From Stenocarpella maydis (Eukaryota; Ascomycota; Sordariomycetes; Diaporthales; Diaporthaceae), in assembly GCA_002270565.1 (NCBI GenBank), contig NQMI01000186.1, forward strand, positions 1 through 64,000: a stretch of DNA of 64,000 nucleotides. Direction: 5' to 3'. Position 1 is the stretch's first letter. Each line of letters begins with the position of its first letter. This document shows, one piece after another, positions 32,261 to 44,379 of this stretch. The notes under the pieces were generated by a model, which saw only the letters and a list, made by a program, of their open reading frames with translations, was not told the origin of the DNA and searched no databases. Made by a program: the position numbers and the translations under genes.

Positions 32261-35209
32261 GAAATAGGACAGGCAAAATCTCTTCGAGCAAAGGTAGATA
32301 CCCGTATGAGGCGTACTGGCGTCCCGGCGTCGGTTGATGTTGGGGTAGGTTGCCATCTGGGCTGGGCGGTATATGTTGAGGTTCCCAAAATTGTTGGGCT
32401 GCCTTGGAACTCGTCTGTATCGTGACGCTGGGCCGTGGGCGTATATCGGTCTGGTGGGAAGGTATACCAATGAAGAAGGATCCAATTTGTGGGAAAAGGG
32501 AGATTGGGGCTGTAGATACGACCTATAATCCGGGCGGGAAATAATGGAAACGGACAATGCCTTAAGAGAGGGGTGTTGGTATTGACCGGCAAGCAACGTG
32601 TAGCGTGCCCATGATTCTTGGAGCCTCTCTTGGATCATGTTCTTCACAATGTCTCACGGCCTCAATTTGGTCACCGCGCGGGCTCGACCTGAGTCTACTG
32701 TGTAGCCGCAGAAGATTAGGCTTGAGCGCGGGCTTTGGCTGGGATAAGCTGGATTGGGTTGCGGTGCAGGGCTCGGTTCGAAGCCCGGGAGGTGTGAGGG
32801 CAGGGTGAGGGCTCGGCTGGCCACCGGTTGGCCGGCTCGCCGCCGCCGTCGTCCATCTAACAACACGCATGGAGCAGACCCAAGCGGTCACGGTGGTGTC
32901 TACTTTGGTGGGCCAGTCACTCGGCAGGTGGGCAGGCAGGCCATGAGTTGGCAGGCTGGTGAGTGGGCTGGTCTGGCAGTTGGGCTGCCCCAAGAATGAT
33001 CACCGTCCGGGTTATGCAGGTGCTGCGATGCAGGGACAGGGGTTCCCTTCTCCCACTCTCCGCATTTCAGCGCGCACGGGATTCCACATTGCCCTCAAGA
33101 CACCACCGAGAGCCATCTATTCTTGGATCTATTCTTGGGAAGGTCGTGGTGCGCATCTGTCCGAGATCTGCCCAGCGAGCGAGATAAGTTTTGGAGCGGC
33201 AAGGCGATGACGCGGACGATCCTGGGGCGGCTCGACCGCACCGCAACGCCTGTTCTGTGCGTTCCTGTGGACGAGGCAAGAAGGGCCTCAGCAAGATTGG
33301 GAGTGACAGGCCCTTCGGAGATACCTACAAGCGAAAAGGGCACCGCCATGTCTGGGCAGGTTGGTCCACACCATTGTCCGTGATGGGCATGGCCAAAGCG
33401 TTCTGGACCCGCCGGGCAGCGCTCCTGGTTTCTTTTGGCTCCTTTGATGGTTCGTGGGCTGGACGCGTCCGAACGCCTGGTTTTAGCGGAGCGCAGCCGG
33501 CTCCGCGCGCGCGGGCTGGGCGGGCTGGGCGGGCTGAAGGGTGGTGCTGTGCTGTGTGCCATGGGTGGCAAGGAATGGACAGATCCGAGGGGCGGGCGGC
33601 AGTAATATTCCCCGGGACGGTGGACGAGTATCCGGTAGGCTATTGAGCAGATACGGCGGGATGACCATCCCGTATGCTGCGAGACAAATCTCTCGTGGAA
33701 ATGGTTTATTGGAAAATCATGGAGAACCTCCGGAACGTGCTGACACAAGGAGAGAGGCCCCCCACAAGTTTCTACATGATACAGCACTGTGAGAATGATG
33801 TCGCAGGGGCTGTGACATCACCGCAGCACGATGGTGTCCATTCGCAGAGGACGGCCATAGCTACCTCTCACACGACGACGCGGGCTGCGAGACCCTGGGC
33901 CTGGGCCTGGGCCTGGGCCTGGGCTTGAAGCAAGAGCCTGAGAAGTCGGCGTGTCCAACGCTAATGGCGGCCCGTTTCAGGGACTGGAAGCTGCGGGAGA
34001 GCGTATAGACGTGCTATGTAGATGCACTAGGTCTGAGTGGTGTTCGTTGCAGCCCTGCCATGCATTAGTTTGCACATTGGCCATGCCCAGCACGGCTGCA
34101 CGGCTGCTACGATTGGCGTTGGTTTCTTGTATTCTAGACGACTTGCATGCATGCATTGGCTTCTGACGCTTGCTTATACAACCGCTGGCCAAGGACAGCC
34201 GGCCGGGACCTTTTTTTTTTTTGTTTGTTTCCACCAAAAGTTAAACCTGTCTGTCGTCGTTCGTTCGTTCGTTCATTGGTATTGAGGCTCTCCTCCGTAT
34301 CTCCTCCACACACACTTTCTCTCTCACTCTCTTCAATTGTTGCCCGAGAATTACTCATTCATTCCCTTCATCGTGTCTGCTTGTGTTATCTTTCTCTCTT
34401 TTCCCCGCTTCTTCTTCTGTGTTGCTGTGTGGTCCCTGAGACTTCCCTCGCTTGTTGACATTCGTCCTTGCCCCTGCCTCTTTCTCTTGCACTAGGCGGG
34501 TCGTGACTCTCGCAGTGTTTCAACTCCCCTTTTTTTTTGTTGCTCAGACACCAACAACAAAGGACGACTGTGCAACTCGAGGGACTGGGGTGGCCACTTG
34601 ACAACTCGACAGGATCCCTCTCAGAGAAACCACCCTCCCCTGAGTACTGTACGCAGTAGGGCTGCACTACTACATACTGACGAGTGGCGCGCCTCCTACC
34701 ACGCTCCCTTGACGTCGATCCATTCTTTGCACTACTCTTCTCCTCCTGCGCCCTTGCAAGAGCGGAGCCCTTGTGGGCGAGCCCCTGGCATCGCCTGCCT
34801 GCACACCCTGCACGACACTGCAAAAAGGAAGGCACCCGTGGAGCCCACACCGACCTTATTACAGCCCGACGGGAGGACGCGCCTTTCTGGAGATATTATC
34901 CATTGATCATCCCTGCTGCCAACTGCCAGCACACACACACACACACAAGACACAGACAAACACGCAGACAACAACACCCTCACTTGACCCCCCTCCTCGG
35001 ATGCATTGACACCTGCATTGATCCCCCTCGAAGCTCCAGACACGAACCGGTCGAACCCTGCCGCCCAGCTGCTGACTTGCCTGTCTGACTTGCCTTACCT
35101 GCCTGCCTGCCTGTCTTTCCCGCCGGCATCCTGAGCGCCTCCATTCGCTGCTGCGGCCCTGGGGGCACGCCACTCAGGTACACCAGCATTCCAGTCACAT
35201 CCCGGCCCA
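32261..35209. other. Long spacer and CT-rich probable leader of the GYP5-like gene
   Basis: About 2.9 kb without a convincing gene. Open frames such as 33095-33787 minus (230 codons) lack domains. From about 34200 to 35200 the plus strand is strongly pyrimidine-rich with CT, CA and GTTC strings, typical of a promoter plus long 5' leader. Simple repeats include (CTGGGC)5 at 33895-33924 and tandem GGGCTGGGC near 33515-33535. Confidence 0.5.
33895..33924. repeat. (CTGGGC)5 minisatellite
   Basis: Five perfect hexamer units, 30 bp, in non-coding sequence. Confidence 0.9.
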
Positions 35210-38200
35210 ATGGACCTCGACTACCATAGGTCGTCGAGGCCAAACTCGACACCTCGACAGAGAAGCAGCTCTCAGCCCTCGGAGGCTCCTGTCGAGAGGA
35301 GCGACGACCACGATTCCCTCGTCACCGTCAGACTGTCCGAGCCGCCCAAGCAGCTGACCCTCAACACCAACGTCGACATCAATGGCACGATTCAGAACCG
35401 GAGGAGCCTCTTTTCCGCCAATCTGAGCGCCAGTCCAATCAGTCCCAGCCCCCTTAGTGCGTCTTCTGAGACAAGACTGGACGATGAGATTATGAGCCCG
35501 GTAACCACCACGTATGGTTCAAAAGCAAATTTACAACAAGAGTTGGACGCCCTTCAGGACAACGAGGACGACAGCAAGACGATAAGTGGTCCGCAATCTG
35601 CAGAGGACTCCGACGACTCCGACGACGACGAGGAGGTGAATTGGGAGCAGCTGCAGAAGACCGAGGACGCTGTGGTCAAGGACAACGATTCTGAAGACGT
35701 ACGTTTCACCCCGCTGTCTCGGGCCTACCCAGTGGCCTACCCCATGGGCCTCCCCAAGAGCCACCCTCTGTTTCTGGCTGCGTCTGCCTGCTGACCAGAG
35801 CATCTTAACTACAGTCCACCGCCATGCTGCTCGCCCGTCTAGAGCAGGCAAATGACGAACTGGATACGAACCCAAAAAGCATCAAGGCCAAGCCCAAGAG
35901 CCCGCTCGAGAGGGTTCAGCAATCTACCCGCAAGCCGCGACCGCCTTCTATGGCACAACTACGAGAGATGGTCCAGGGGCCTGTTGCGGCCCCCCTGCGG
36001 TATTCCATGCTGCCGCCGCCCCCCATGACAGACCTCGAATTCTACGCGGCACTGGTCAAGGACTACCAGCAGACGGCCGCCCGCCTGCCCACACTCCTGG
36101 CCAACAAGATCCGCAAGGGAATCCCGCCGCCGCTTCGGGGTGTCGTCTGGCAGAGCATGTCTGGGGCGAGGGACTCGGCGCTTGAGGATGCGTTCGAGAG
36201 ATTCACCGGCGAGTCGAGCCCGTACGAAGGCCTGATCGGCAAGGACCTCGGGCGCAGCTTCCCCGGGGTGGACATGTTTCGGGACCCGGACGGCGACGGG
36301 CAACGGATGCTGGGCCGGGTGCTCAAGTGCTACAGCCTGTACGACCAAAAGATTGGCTACTGCCAGGGGCTCGCCCTATTGGTCGGGCCCCTCCTGATGC
36401 ACATGACGGATAAGCAGGCCTTCTGTGTGCTGGTCAAGTGAGTGCCTATCGCTATCTTTCGATTTTTGTTTTGGTTCTGTTTGGCTTGGCGAGATGACAT
36501 GATTTGGACACTGACGCCGATTCAGGTTGATGGAGAATTATGATCTGCGTTCGTCCTTCACGCCAGACCTGCATGGGCTGCACGTCAAGATTTACCAGTT
36601 CCGGGAATTGCTGAGGCTGGACCTGCCTGAGCTGTCAGCCCACCTGGACGATTTGCAGGTCGATCCCGCCTACGTTTCACAATGGTTCCTGTCCTTCTTT
36701 GCGGTGACATGCCCTCTTCCGATGCTGTTTCGCATCTACGATGTCATTTTTGCCGAGGGCGCAATCGAGACGATCATGCGGGTGGCCCTGTCGCTAATGC
36801 GTAAGAATCAGGGGCGCATCCTTGCCTGTACCGAAATGGAGGATGTGCTGCAGCTCCTCCTCTCCCGTGGCCTGTGGGATTGCTACCACTACAACGCTGA
36901 CGAGTTTGTGCACGACTTTGTCAGCCTATCCAGCGTTGTGACCAGAGAACGACTCGCGGCGCTGGAGCAGGGGTACAGGGAGAGCCAGTTGACCACCCCA
37001 CCTGCAAACACTGGCGCCAATGCAGCACGGGCGTCGGCCGTGTCCACTGCTGCGTCCCGATTCCTGGGCCGCCTTTGGGCCAATTCAACCACCTCTCTCA
37101 AAGCATCGCCCAACACCGCATCCGCCAGCCTCAGCCCAGGAGCTGCATCCCGACCAATGAGCATGCTCCGCCGAACAGCTTCAAAACAGAGCCTGGCTTC
37201 CACATTGAACTCGATGGAAGCTGGCTCATCGACATCCACCTCGTCCGCCTCCAGTGTACTTACCGACGCCACCACCATCTCCAGGGACTCGGCCGCCCCC
37301 GCCGACGACAGCTCCGCCCCCGGCAAGCAGGCCACCCAGAACAACAACTCCGACAGCAAGAACCTGCACTCCCAGATCGAAGACCTCCTCGTCGCCCTGA
37401 GCGATCTCCAGCGACAGCATGCACAGCTCGCCGACCAATTGCAAAAGGAGAGGGAGGAGAGGGAGGAGGACCGCACCGCCGTCCGCACCCTGCTCAGCGG
37501 CCTCAGGAAGAAGGGAAGCAATGAGACCCTGACAACTGCACATAGCGGCGACAGCGAAGAGACGATCACGCCAGGGCAGGGCGCTGAGCACACCAGTGTC
37601 TCGAAGCTCACGGCTGAGGGCCTCTCGGAGCTCCTGGACAAGCTCGAGGACAGGTTTGGCGACGATTCTAGCAAGAGGCGGTCATCCATCACACAGACTA
37701 AGACGCAGATGCGGGATGATGTCTCGAGGGCCAAGGAACAATTGCGCATCGAAATGACGAGAACCCAAGATGCGAACAGGCGGGCCCTGGACCTCGAGGA
37801 GGAGATCAAGACCCTCAAGGAGCAGCTTCGGGAAAGCCATGCCCACGTGCGGAACTTGCACAACGACAAGCAGCGACTGGAGAAGCAGGTGCACAGCATG
37901 CGCGTGCGCGCCTCTGACTCGACCAACGATAACGGAGGGGGCTGGTTGAACAGGAACCCCAGCACCAAGTCCAACGCCTCTGGCCTGCGGGAGTTTAAGC
38001 TCAACCGCAGCAAGTCGACCCCTTCTCAAATCACCATCAACAAGCGCACTTCATCGCTCCTGATGATTGATCCGAAGGAGCCGATGCCGCCTCCTGCGCC
38101 GACGTCCGCCCCCTCGGAGCCGGCTGCGCCGCCGCAGAAGCCGGCCGCAGCTGATGAGACCGAGGCGTTACTACTTCAGCTGGCCGAAGCAAAGACGGCC

Positions 38201-38473
38201 CAGGCCATCGCGAGACAGGAGGCAGATGAGGCCAAGCAGAAGCTCGAGCAGCTGCGGAAGTCGATGGGGCTCCCGCCAGGAGACCAACCTGCGGCGGCCG
38301 CGGCCCAAGCCGCGTCCGTCATGGGCATGTTCAGGAGCTTCTCGTCGCCAGCTGGCGAGGTGGCAACTGCAGCCAACAAGGCTGCCCCGCCGGCGACGTC
38401 TTCACCGGCTCCGGCAGCGGCGCCAGCACCTGCCTCGAGCGGTGGAGGGTTCTGGGGATGGGGAAGAAAATAG
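35210..38473 (+). CDS. GYP5: TBC-domain Rab GTPase-activating protein, Gyp5/Gyl1-like
   Basis: Exons 35210-35698, 35815-36437 and 36526-38473 give 1019 aa. The N-terminus is Ser-rich and acidic (DSDDSDDDEEVNWEQL). The TBC domain spans roughly residues 260-480: IRKGIPPPLRGVVWQSMSGA with the arginine finger at R271, LKCYSLYDQKIGYCQGLALLVG with the glutamine finger at Q347, and, across intron 2, VLVKLMENYDLRSSFTPDLHGLH, YVSQWFLSFFAVTCPLPMLFRIYD. The C-terminal half is Ser/Thr-rich, then long coiled coils (about 585-645 and 690-770), then an Ala/Pro-rich tail ending GGGFWGWGRK. Both catalytic fingers are present, so it should be active. Gyp5-type proteins act on Ypt1/Sec4-class Rabs in ER-Golgi and polarised exocytosis. 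The start is the first ATG before the conserved N-terminal region. Confidence 0.88.
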
Positions 38474-41083
38474 ACGGGCGCAGAGGCAGGACGCACCGCC
38501 GAGCTGTGCGCTATACTCTGACTTTTTGAATCATCACACACTGGCTTGGATACCCTTGCGTGTCTTTGGCTTTTGCTACGAGAGAGCTTTGTATATGTTT
38601 GAGAGGCAGGGAGCATACATGTATATTCACGGGAGAGCATTTGCATCATTGCGGTGCATCTGAGACGAGGCTCTTTTTTTGTTCACTTGAGACAGTTAGA
38701 GAGTGGTTTTCAGCATTCATTCAAATACCCTGCCCATCCAAGACAGACTGGATGGGGCAAGCCTGGTGTGGAGGGAATCGAGGGGCATTATCTCTTAGCA
38801 GGAGCTTCGATTCTTGGTTGATAAAAGCATTGCGCAGAAGGCATTTACGGGAGAGACTAGATTGGGGACCGAGGCATTTTTGTTGCTGCTCACCCGCCGC
38901 CGAGATGGTGGGAGCCAACTCCCGGAGTTTTCATCATACATACACACTTTATCATTGGGACTTACTGTAGAAGGGATGGAGAATAAATACACATATACCT
39001 TTTCCCTCTCGGTTTCGACAAACACAATGGACTCGTCCGCATACGCCAATTTTCATTTAGTGACTGCGGCCTGCCTGTCTGACCTAGGATAAAATGAACT
39101 GATCTGTTGCCACACCATCAAGTAACCAACCCTAGCTAGAGCCAGAGGTAAGGCGATGGGATCTCGAGGTGGATTTGCCGACTGCTCGTCGGCGACATCC
39201 TATGGGCCGACAAGACGAATAGGATTCACCAGCTGACAGGTAGGCTGGGACATGGTGATATTATCGCATCTGGGTGGGCAGATGCCTCAGGCTTTCAGCC
39301 TACCACAACGGGTTTTGAGCAAAAGAAACTGACGAGTCCGATCTCTCACTGCCTATATAATTCATAGTTGAAAGCTCGGGATATTGATCAAGAGAATCAT
39401 CCAGTCGTGTTTCGTTTCTCGACGTACATGTACATACGTCCCAGGTCGCCAGTAAGATCTTCCCTTCGGCATGATCGGCCCCGATGAAACCCGCCGGGAC
39501 CAGTGCGCCGGGCTGCATGCCGAGTGGGCCACAGGGTCCTTGAGGCAAGTATCTATATCAAGGGTCTGGAGTGGACTGGCCTCGAGATAATGTGCGCAGG
39601 AAGCCATCTGGACAATTTTTTTTTAAAATTTTTTTTTGGAGGGTAGGGCATATCTCGCATGGGCGGAGTTCCTGCCTCGGAAGTTGCTCTTGGTTTAGTC
39701 AAAGGCAATTGGATAAGGATATGTCCCCATTGGAGGAACATGTGCGTGGATTATCCTTCCTCTCCCACGTCTGAGGGGCCAGGCCAGCAGCCAATTGCCG
39801 TAGGGTGGGTGTCCCGACGGGACAGTCGCACGTTCCGAGACTGCGAGAAGGCCGGGGCTGCTGTGGCGCGGTCTAGCAGGAAAATGCAGCCATACACACA
39901 GGAGGAGAATGACTGACAGATGAGCTCATACGTGGCTGGGCACAGGAGGGGGGGAGGAAAAGCGATGCTAGTCTAGGACAGCGGAGTTGACAACTCGTGT
40001 AACAAACAGCTTACTGGAATTTTTCTTCTTCCCCCATTATTTTCCTGTTTTGTTTGTGTCTCAGGACTGGCTGGATCTGGGCATTGGTCGGGCGTCTGTT
40101 TTGGGGGGAGGGGGGCTTCTGGAAAAAGAGGGACAGGAGAGAGGGGGTACACCAGAAGCTAGCCTAGGCCCCGAAAATCACATGCGTGCGAGGCAGCATG
40201 ACGACAGAGCAAAGCTGGATAACAGCTACAGCTCGGGGTGGGTTGATTTCTCTCGTCCAGCCCCCTGCTCGTCAGTGCAAGACAGAGTTGGGCAGATGTT
40301 AGACGGTAGATGTGCCCTGCAGGTACAACACTGTATAGCTCCCTGAAGCATGGTCGAGCCGTGTTGCTTGTCGTTGTCCCCATGCAGACGTAGCGGGAGT
40401 GAGTCGTCAAAGGCGTCGAGAACAAAAGAGGGTCATTATTAGTACGCTATGACACAGTGGCGTGGTGCCTAGGCAGGCAGAGAGAAGCTGGTGGAAGCTG
40501 GTGACTTGGTGGTGTTGGTGGCTCACTTGACGGGCCTTGATAAGGAAGTCACCTCCCCTTTTTTGGGTGCCCACCCTTCAGAGTTTCAAGATGTGTCCTG
40601 CATGTGTCTAGTGTAGGGAATTTAGAGGCGGAGCCTGTGTCAGCAGCTCTCTGCAGCAGAGCATCACAAACAAGTGGCCGCTTTGTGTGAAGGAAAACGA
40701 AAAGAGAGATCAATGAGTGTAAACTGAGCTTACATTCACTTGGTCACCTCTGCACTGTACTGTTGTGTAGTGCATCCCTCTATCTACACTATCTAGGTAC
40801 CCTAAGTAAGCCCAGTACTACGTAGTGATGCAGGTGTGGGATGGGGATGTGTCGTCATGCCGGCATGTCTACCTCGTAGCACACATATTTTTAGCGGCAC
40901 ACAAAGTACATCCAGGACAATCATTGATGCAGGCAAGCCACAATGCGGCCCCACCGGTAGTAGGTACCTCTAGCTTTGCCCTCCTGTGAGGTCTGGGTCC
41001 AGGCCCCAAGAGGCCTAGCAGTACATAGATAGCATGTGCTCATACCTACCGCAGGTGCTGATTGACTGACGGACTGATTGACT

Positions 41084-41115
<32 letters not shown>

Positions 41116-41421
41116 CTGAACATAACCTGACCTGACCTGACCTTGACCTGGTCAATCCGTCAACCTGACAACAAAACCTAACTTGCTCTGCAAAAGCCAG
41201 CGACGACATCCTCCTTCTTGCTCCTACCACAGCATCATCCCTCAACCAGGTAACCTCCATCACCCTGTATCAACACCCACCCACATCGCCTGGCATAGAG
41301 CTCCGTTCTGCTCACAGCCTGTTGTGTCATCACAGCTCAGCTACCCGCCAAAGAGCACGTGCTCCCTTCCACCGAGGATAACGACAGACCTCTCCTCTCA
41401 CCCATCGCCACCACCTCCGCC
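38474..41421. other. Gene-free spacer upstream of the reticulon gene
   Basis: About 2.9 kb with only short, domainless open frames. It contains T/A homopolymers near 39618-39640, TAGGTACC-like strings near 40795, a (TGC)9 repeat at 41084-41112 and tandem CCTGA just after. The last few hundred bases are C/T-rich and probably the leader of the reticulon gene. Confidence 0.5.
41084..41112. repeat. (TGC)9 trinucleotide repeat
   Basis: Nine TGC units plus a partial unit, about 310 bp upstream of the reticulon start, followed by tandem CCTGA units. Non-coding on the supported model. Confidence 0.9.
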
Positions 41422-42717
41422 ATGGCCGACACCCTCAACTCGGTCACCAACTCGGTCACCAATGGTATGTCTGCTCCCTCTGTCCCTCTCTGCCTCTCTG
41501 CCTCAGCCTGGGCCCCTCCGCCCCCAGACAATGCTATTCTGCCACTATCTACCCTACCTGCCTTTCTCTCTGGTCCTTTTTTTTTTTTGCTTCCACATGG
41601 CTAACACCTCATTCTACCCGTAGGCCCCGTTGCAGACAAAGTTAGAGAACAGCACCAGAAGACTTCTGACGAGCTGTCCAACCTCTACGCCTCCCGCCAG
41701 ACACCTGATAACCGTGCCGCAACCGGCCAACCTCTGACCCACTACCACTCCTTCTTCTCCGAGCTCCTGTCGTGGAACAACCCTCGTACGTACCACCGCC
41801 CGCCCCAGCTTCCTGCTCACCCCGGATGCGCGCGGAACACCAGAACAAAGACTCAGCAGCTGACAAACCGGTACAGGAGCCTCCGCAATCGCCTATGCCT
41901 CCATCATCGCCTTCATCTTCTCGGTTAGGTACCTGGACGTCATCCGATGGGGCTTCAAACTCACCTGGATGATCCTGGGCATCACCATCGCCGCTGAGGC
42001 CGCCGGCAAGACTGTCATGAATACTGGCATTGCCAGTCAGCTCCGGCCCCGCCGTTACTACACCATTCCCCGCGAGACCCTCGATGTCCTTATTGGCGAT
42101 GTCCATGAGCTCGTCAACTTCCTCGTCATCGAGGCTCAGCGTATCGTCTTCGCCGAGAACATATGGGCTTCCCTGGCTGTACGTGTATCCCGGAGCCAGC
42201 CTCACACCTCCCACACACCTGTTCCTCGCCCCAGGCTAACTAGTCTCCTTCCTGCTAGGTCTGCGTGAGCGCCTTCATCTCGTACTGGCTCGTTAAGGTC
42301 GTCCCGTACTGGGGTCTCGCGCTCATCGGCACCACCGTCCTCTTCACCGCCCCTCTGATTTACACCTCCAACCAGGAGCTCATCGACCACCACCTCAGGA
42401 ACGCCCAGCAGGTCGTCAACGCCCAGGCCGAGCAGCTTCGCAAGGTCGCAGGCACCCACACCGCCCGTGCCACCGAGGTTACCAAGCAGTATGTCGGCGA
42501 CTACACCCACAAGGCCCAGGAGATGATCAGGGGCCGCGCCGCCTCCCCCAAGGCCGCCTCCCCGACCCCGGCCGCCCCCGCTGTTAAGGACAGCGATTTC
42601 CCCGCCGCCCCCAAGGAGGACATCAAGGTCGACGAGCCTGCTCTGCCTCCCCAGAGCGAGCCCGAGCCGGCAGTCAAGCACGAGGAGGCTGAGCAAGAGC
42701 CTCTGATTGCTACCTAA
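41422..42717 (+). CDS. RTN1: Reticulon-like ER membrane-shaping protein
   Basis: Exons 41422-41464, 41624-41785, 41877-42178 and 42259-42717 give 321 aa; introns are 159, 91 and 80 nt. The reticulon homology domain has the usual two long hydrophobic hairpins. The first is ASAIAYASIIAFIFSVRYLD followed by LTWMILGITIAAEAAGK. The second is IWASLAVCVSAFISYWLVKVV followed by YWGLALIGTTVLFTAPLIY. Between them is a hydrophilic loop with a conserved RPRRYYTIPRETLD segment. LTHYHSFFSELLSWNNP precedes the first hairpin, as in fungal Rtn1. The C-terminal tail is helical then Pro/Ala/Glu-rich. Reticulons bend the ER membrane and stabilise tubules. No C-terminal KKxx signal is present. The start codon is in a short first exon, common for this family. 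Confidence 0.88.
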
Positions 42718-44379
42718 GCGAGTCTGTATATGAGACCAGACGGATCCCCGACGTGTGTCGGGTCACGCTGAGGGCCATAAGTGTCCCCGGGGCAGGCTGA
42801 GACGCGCCACCACGGGAATTCATGTCACCGTCAAATTCGTAGCCTAAAATCGAGTTTTGGGTGCTGTTTGAGGAGGTGACCTAAGAGTTGTGGAACCTGC
42901 CCGGGTTCAGGTCAATGGGAGAGAACAAACCAGGCGAAGCGAGATGTTGCCGTGTGATATGAGGTCCGTAGTCGAAGGGACCTGAGTAGTGGAGGAGAGG
43001 GAAAATGCTAGGGGATGATGCTGATAGCGGGGGATAACAGTCTTGTCTTTCAAGGGTCAGATCACGGCGTGCAGAGCGATTGCGTTGTTCTTTTGACTCT
43101 TTTGTCATATGAAACAGAGATTGACAGTTCATGGTTGACGATGGACGACGACCGGTAGTCATTTTTCTTTTTCTCGTAACGGCCAATGGATGGGGCAGTC
43201 GTCAGGTTTATCTTAATCCAACTTGGTGTCTGTTTTCTTGCTTCGCCGCCTGCTCTGTTGGTGTTCTACTGATTCGATTTGATTTGCTTCTTTTTTGCTC
43301 TCCGTCGGATCAGTCTGGAATGTTTCCTCCCAGTACAGTAGTACAGTACGGCGTATATATACAGCACCGTTGCAATAGGCTCGTGCCCGTAGGCACACAC
43401 ACGTGTGTGTGTGTGTGTGTGTGTGTTATATTAACACATTTTTCTTGCTCGAGCACCAAGTACGAGGGTTTGTAACATTACATCTGATATTTCCCTCGCT
43501 TGTCAGCAAGATTTCATCATCATGATGCCGGCACAAGTCCTATGGCTCGTGAGAGTGTCCTGTCCGCCACACAACCCTCTGGATATCGTTCTCGCCGCAC
43601 ACACACCGTCCTGCAACAAGGGCATATCACGACTCGGACCGTGTGGTCGATCTGCAAAAAGTCCCCTCGCCCCGTCATATTTAATAGCCTCGTGGGCAAA
43701 AAAGCTCGTGATACAGCCACGAACCTGCCATCCTGCCGCGGGGAAATCCATAGGCTTTTCCCCTCCCGCGACCATTGATTGAACGTACTATTCCAGTCAA
43801 GTCATCCAAGTAGGCGACTGACTGGACGTAGCATATCCACATACTGCCGGCCATGGTGATGTAGTCACTTGGATATTCCAGCTATGTATGTATTACTTGT
43901 ATTCCTTGTTGGTGGGTCCAGAGTCGAGACACGCTCACATTCACACCACGCCTTGCACGTATTTTGCTCTCCTCGCATTTCCAAGTCTCTACTGAAGACC
44001 TATCAATACACGCAGTCATGAGATTCGTGACAAGTGAAAAGGCGACAGAAACGTCATGTGTGGTGCGTCATGAATGAGACCAAGGGCAAGAGAAGGGGAA
44101 GGGAAGAAAAAGAAGATGCAGGTGGGTAGGTAGCCATAGGAGATATTATCCAGACCCGATCGAGAAAAGAGCAAGACGCGTGGAAAATTCAAAATCAGAT
44201 ACCAGCGGTCAAAAGCACTATGATGGTAGACAAGGACGTCTCTTCGTCAGAAAACCCACCGTCCTGAAAAGAGTCCAGCCTCGCCCCCATAAACTCGGCC
44301 ATAACATGCTCAAAGAGAAGATAGACATGGGCCCCTTAACTTCGCGCTCATTACAAGGAAGGCTGCCTACGAAAGCTGC
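42718..44379. other. Convergent spacer between the reticulon gene and TOP2
   Basis: About 1.7 kb with 3' UTRs of both genes. It contains a (GT)12 microsatellite. Short open frames on both strands (for example 43131-43475) show no domain. Confidence 0.5.
43403..43426. repeat. (GT)12 microsatellite
   Basis: Twelve perfect GT units directly preceded by a short CA run, so the junction forms an inverted CA/TG palindrome (about 43394-43426). Confidence 0.9.

Noticed and set aside
32770..32800. GGTTCGAAGC string resembling a tRNA B box
   Set aside because: No matching acceptor, D or anticodon stems can be drawn around it.
33095..33787. 230-codon open frame on the minus strand
   Set aside because: No recognisable domain and biased composition; sits in a simple-repeat-rich spacer.
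36889..38013. 374-codon open frame on the minus strand
   Set aside because: Antisense to the GYP5-like coiled-coil region; serine/leucine-rich shadow of the real frame.
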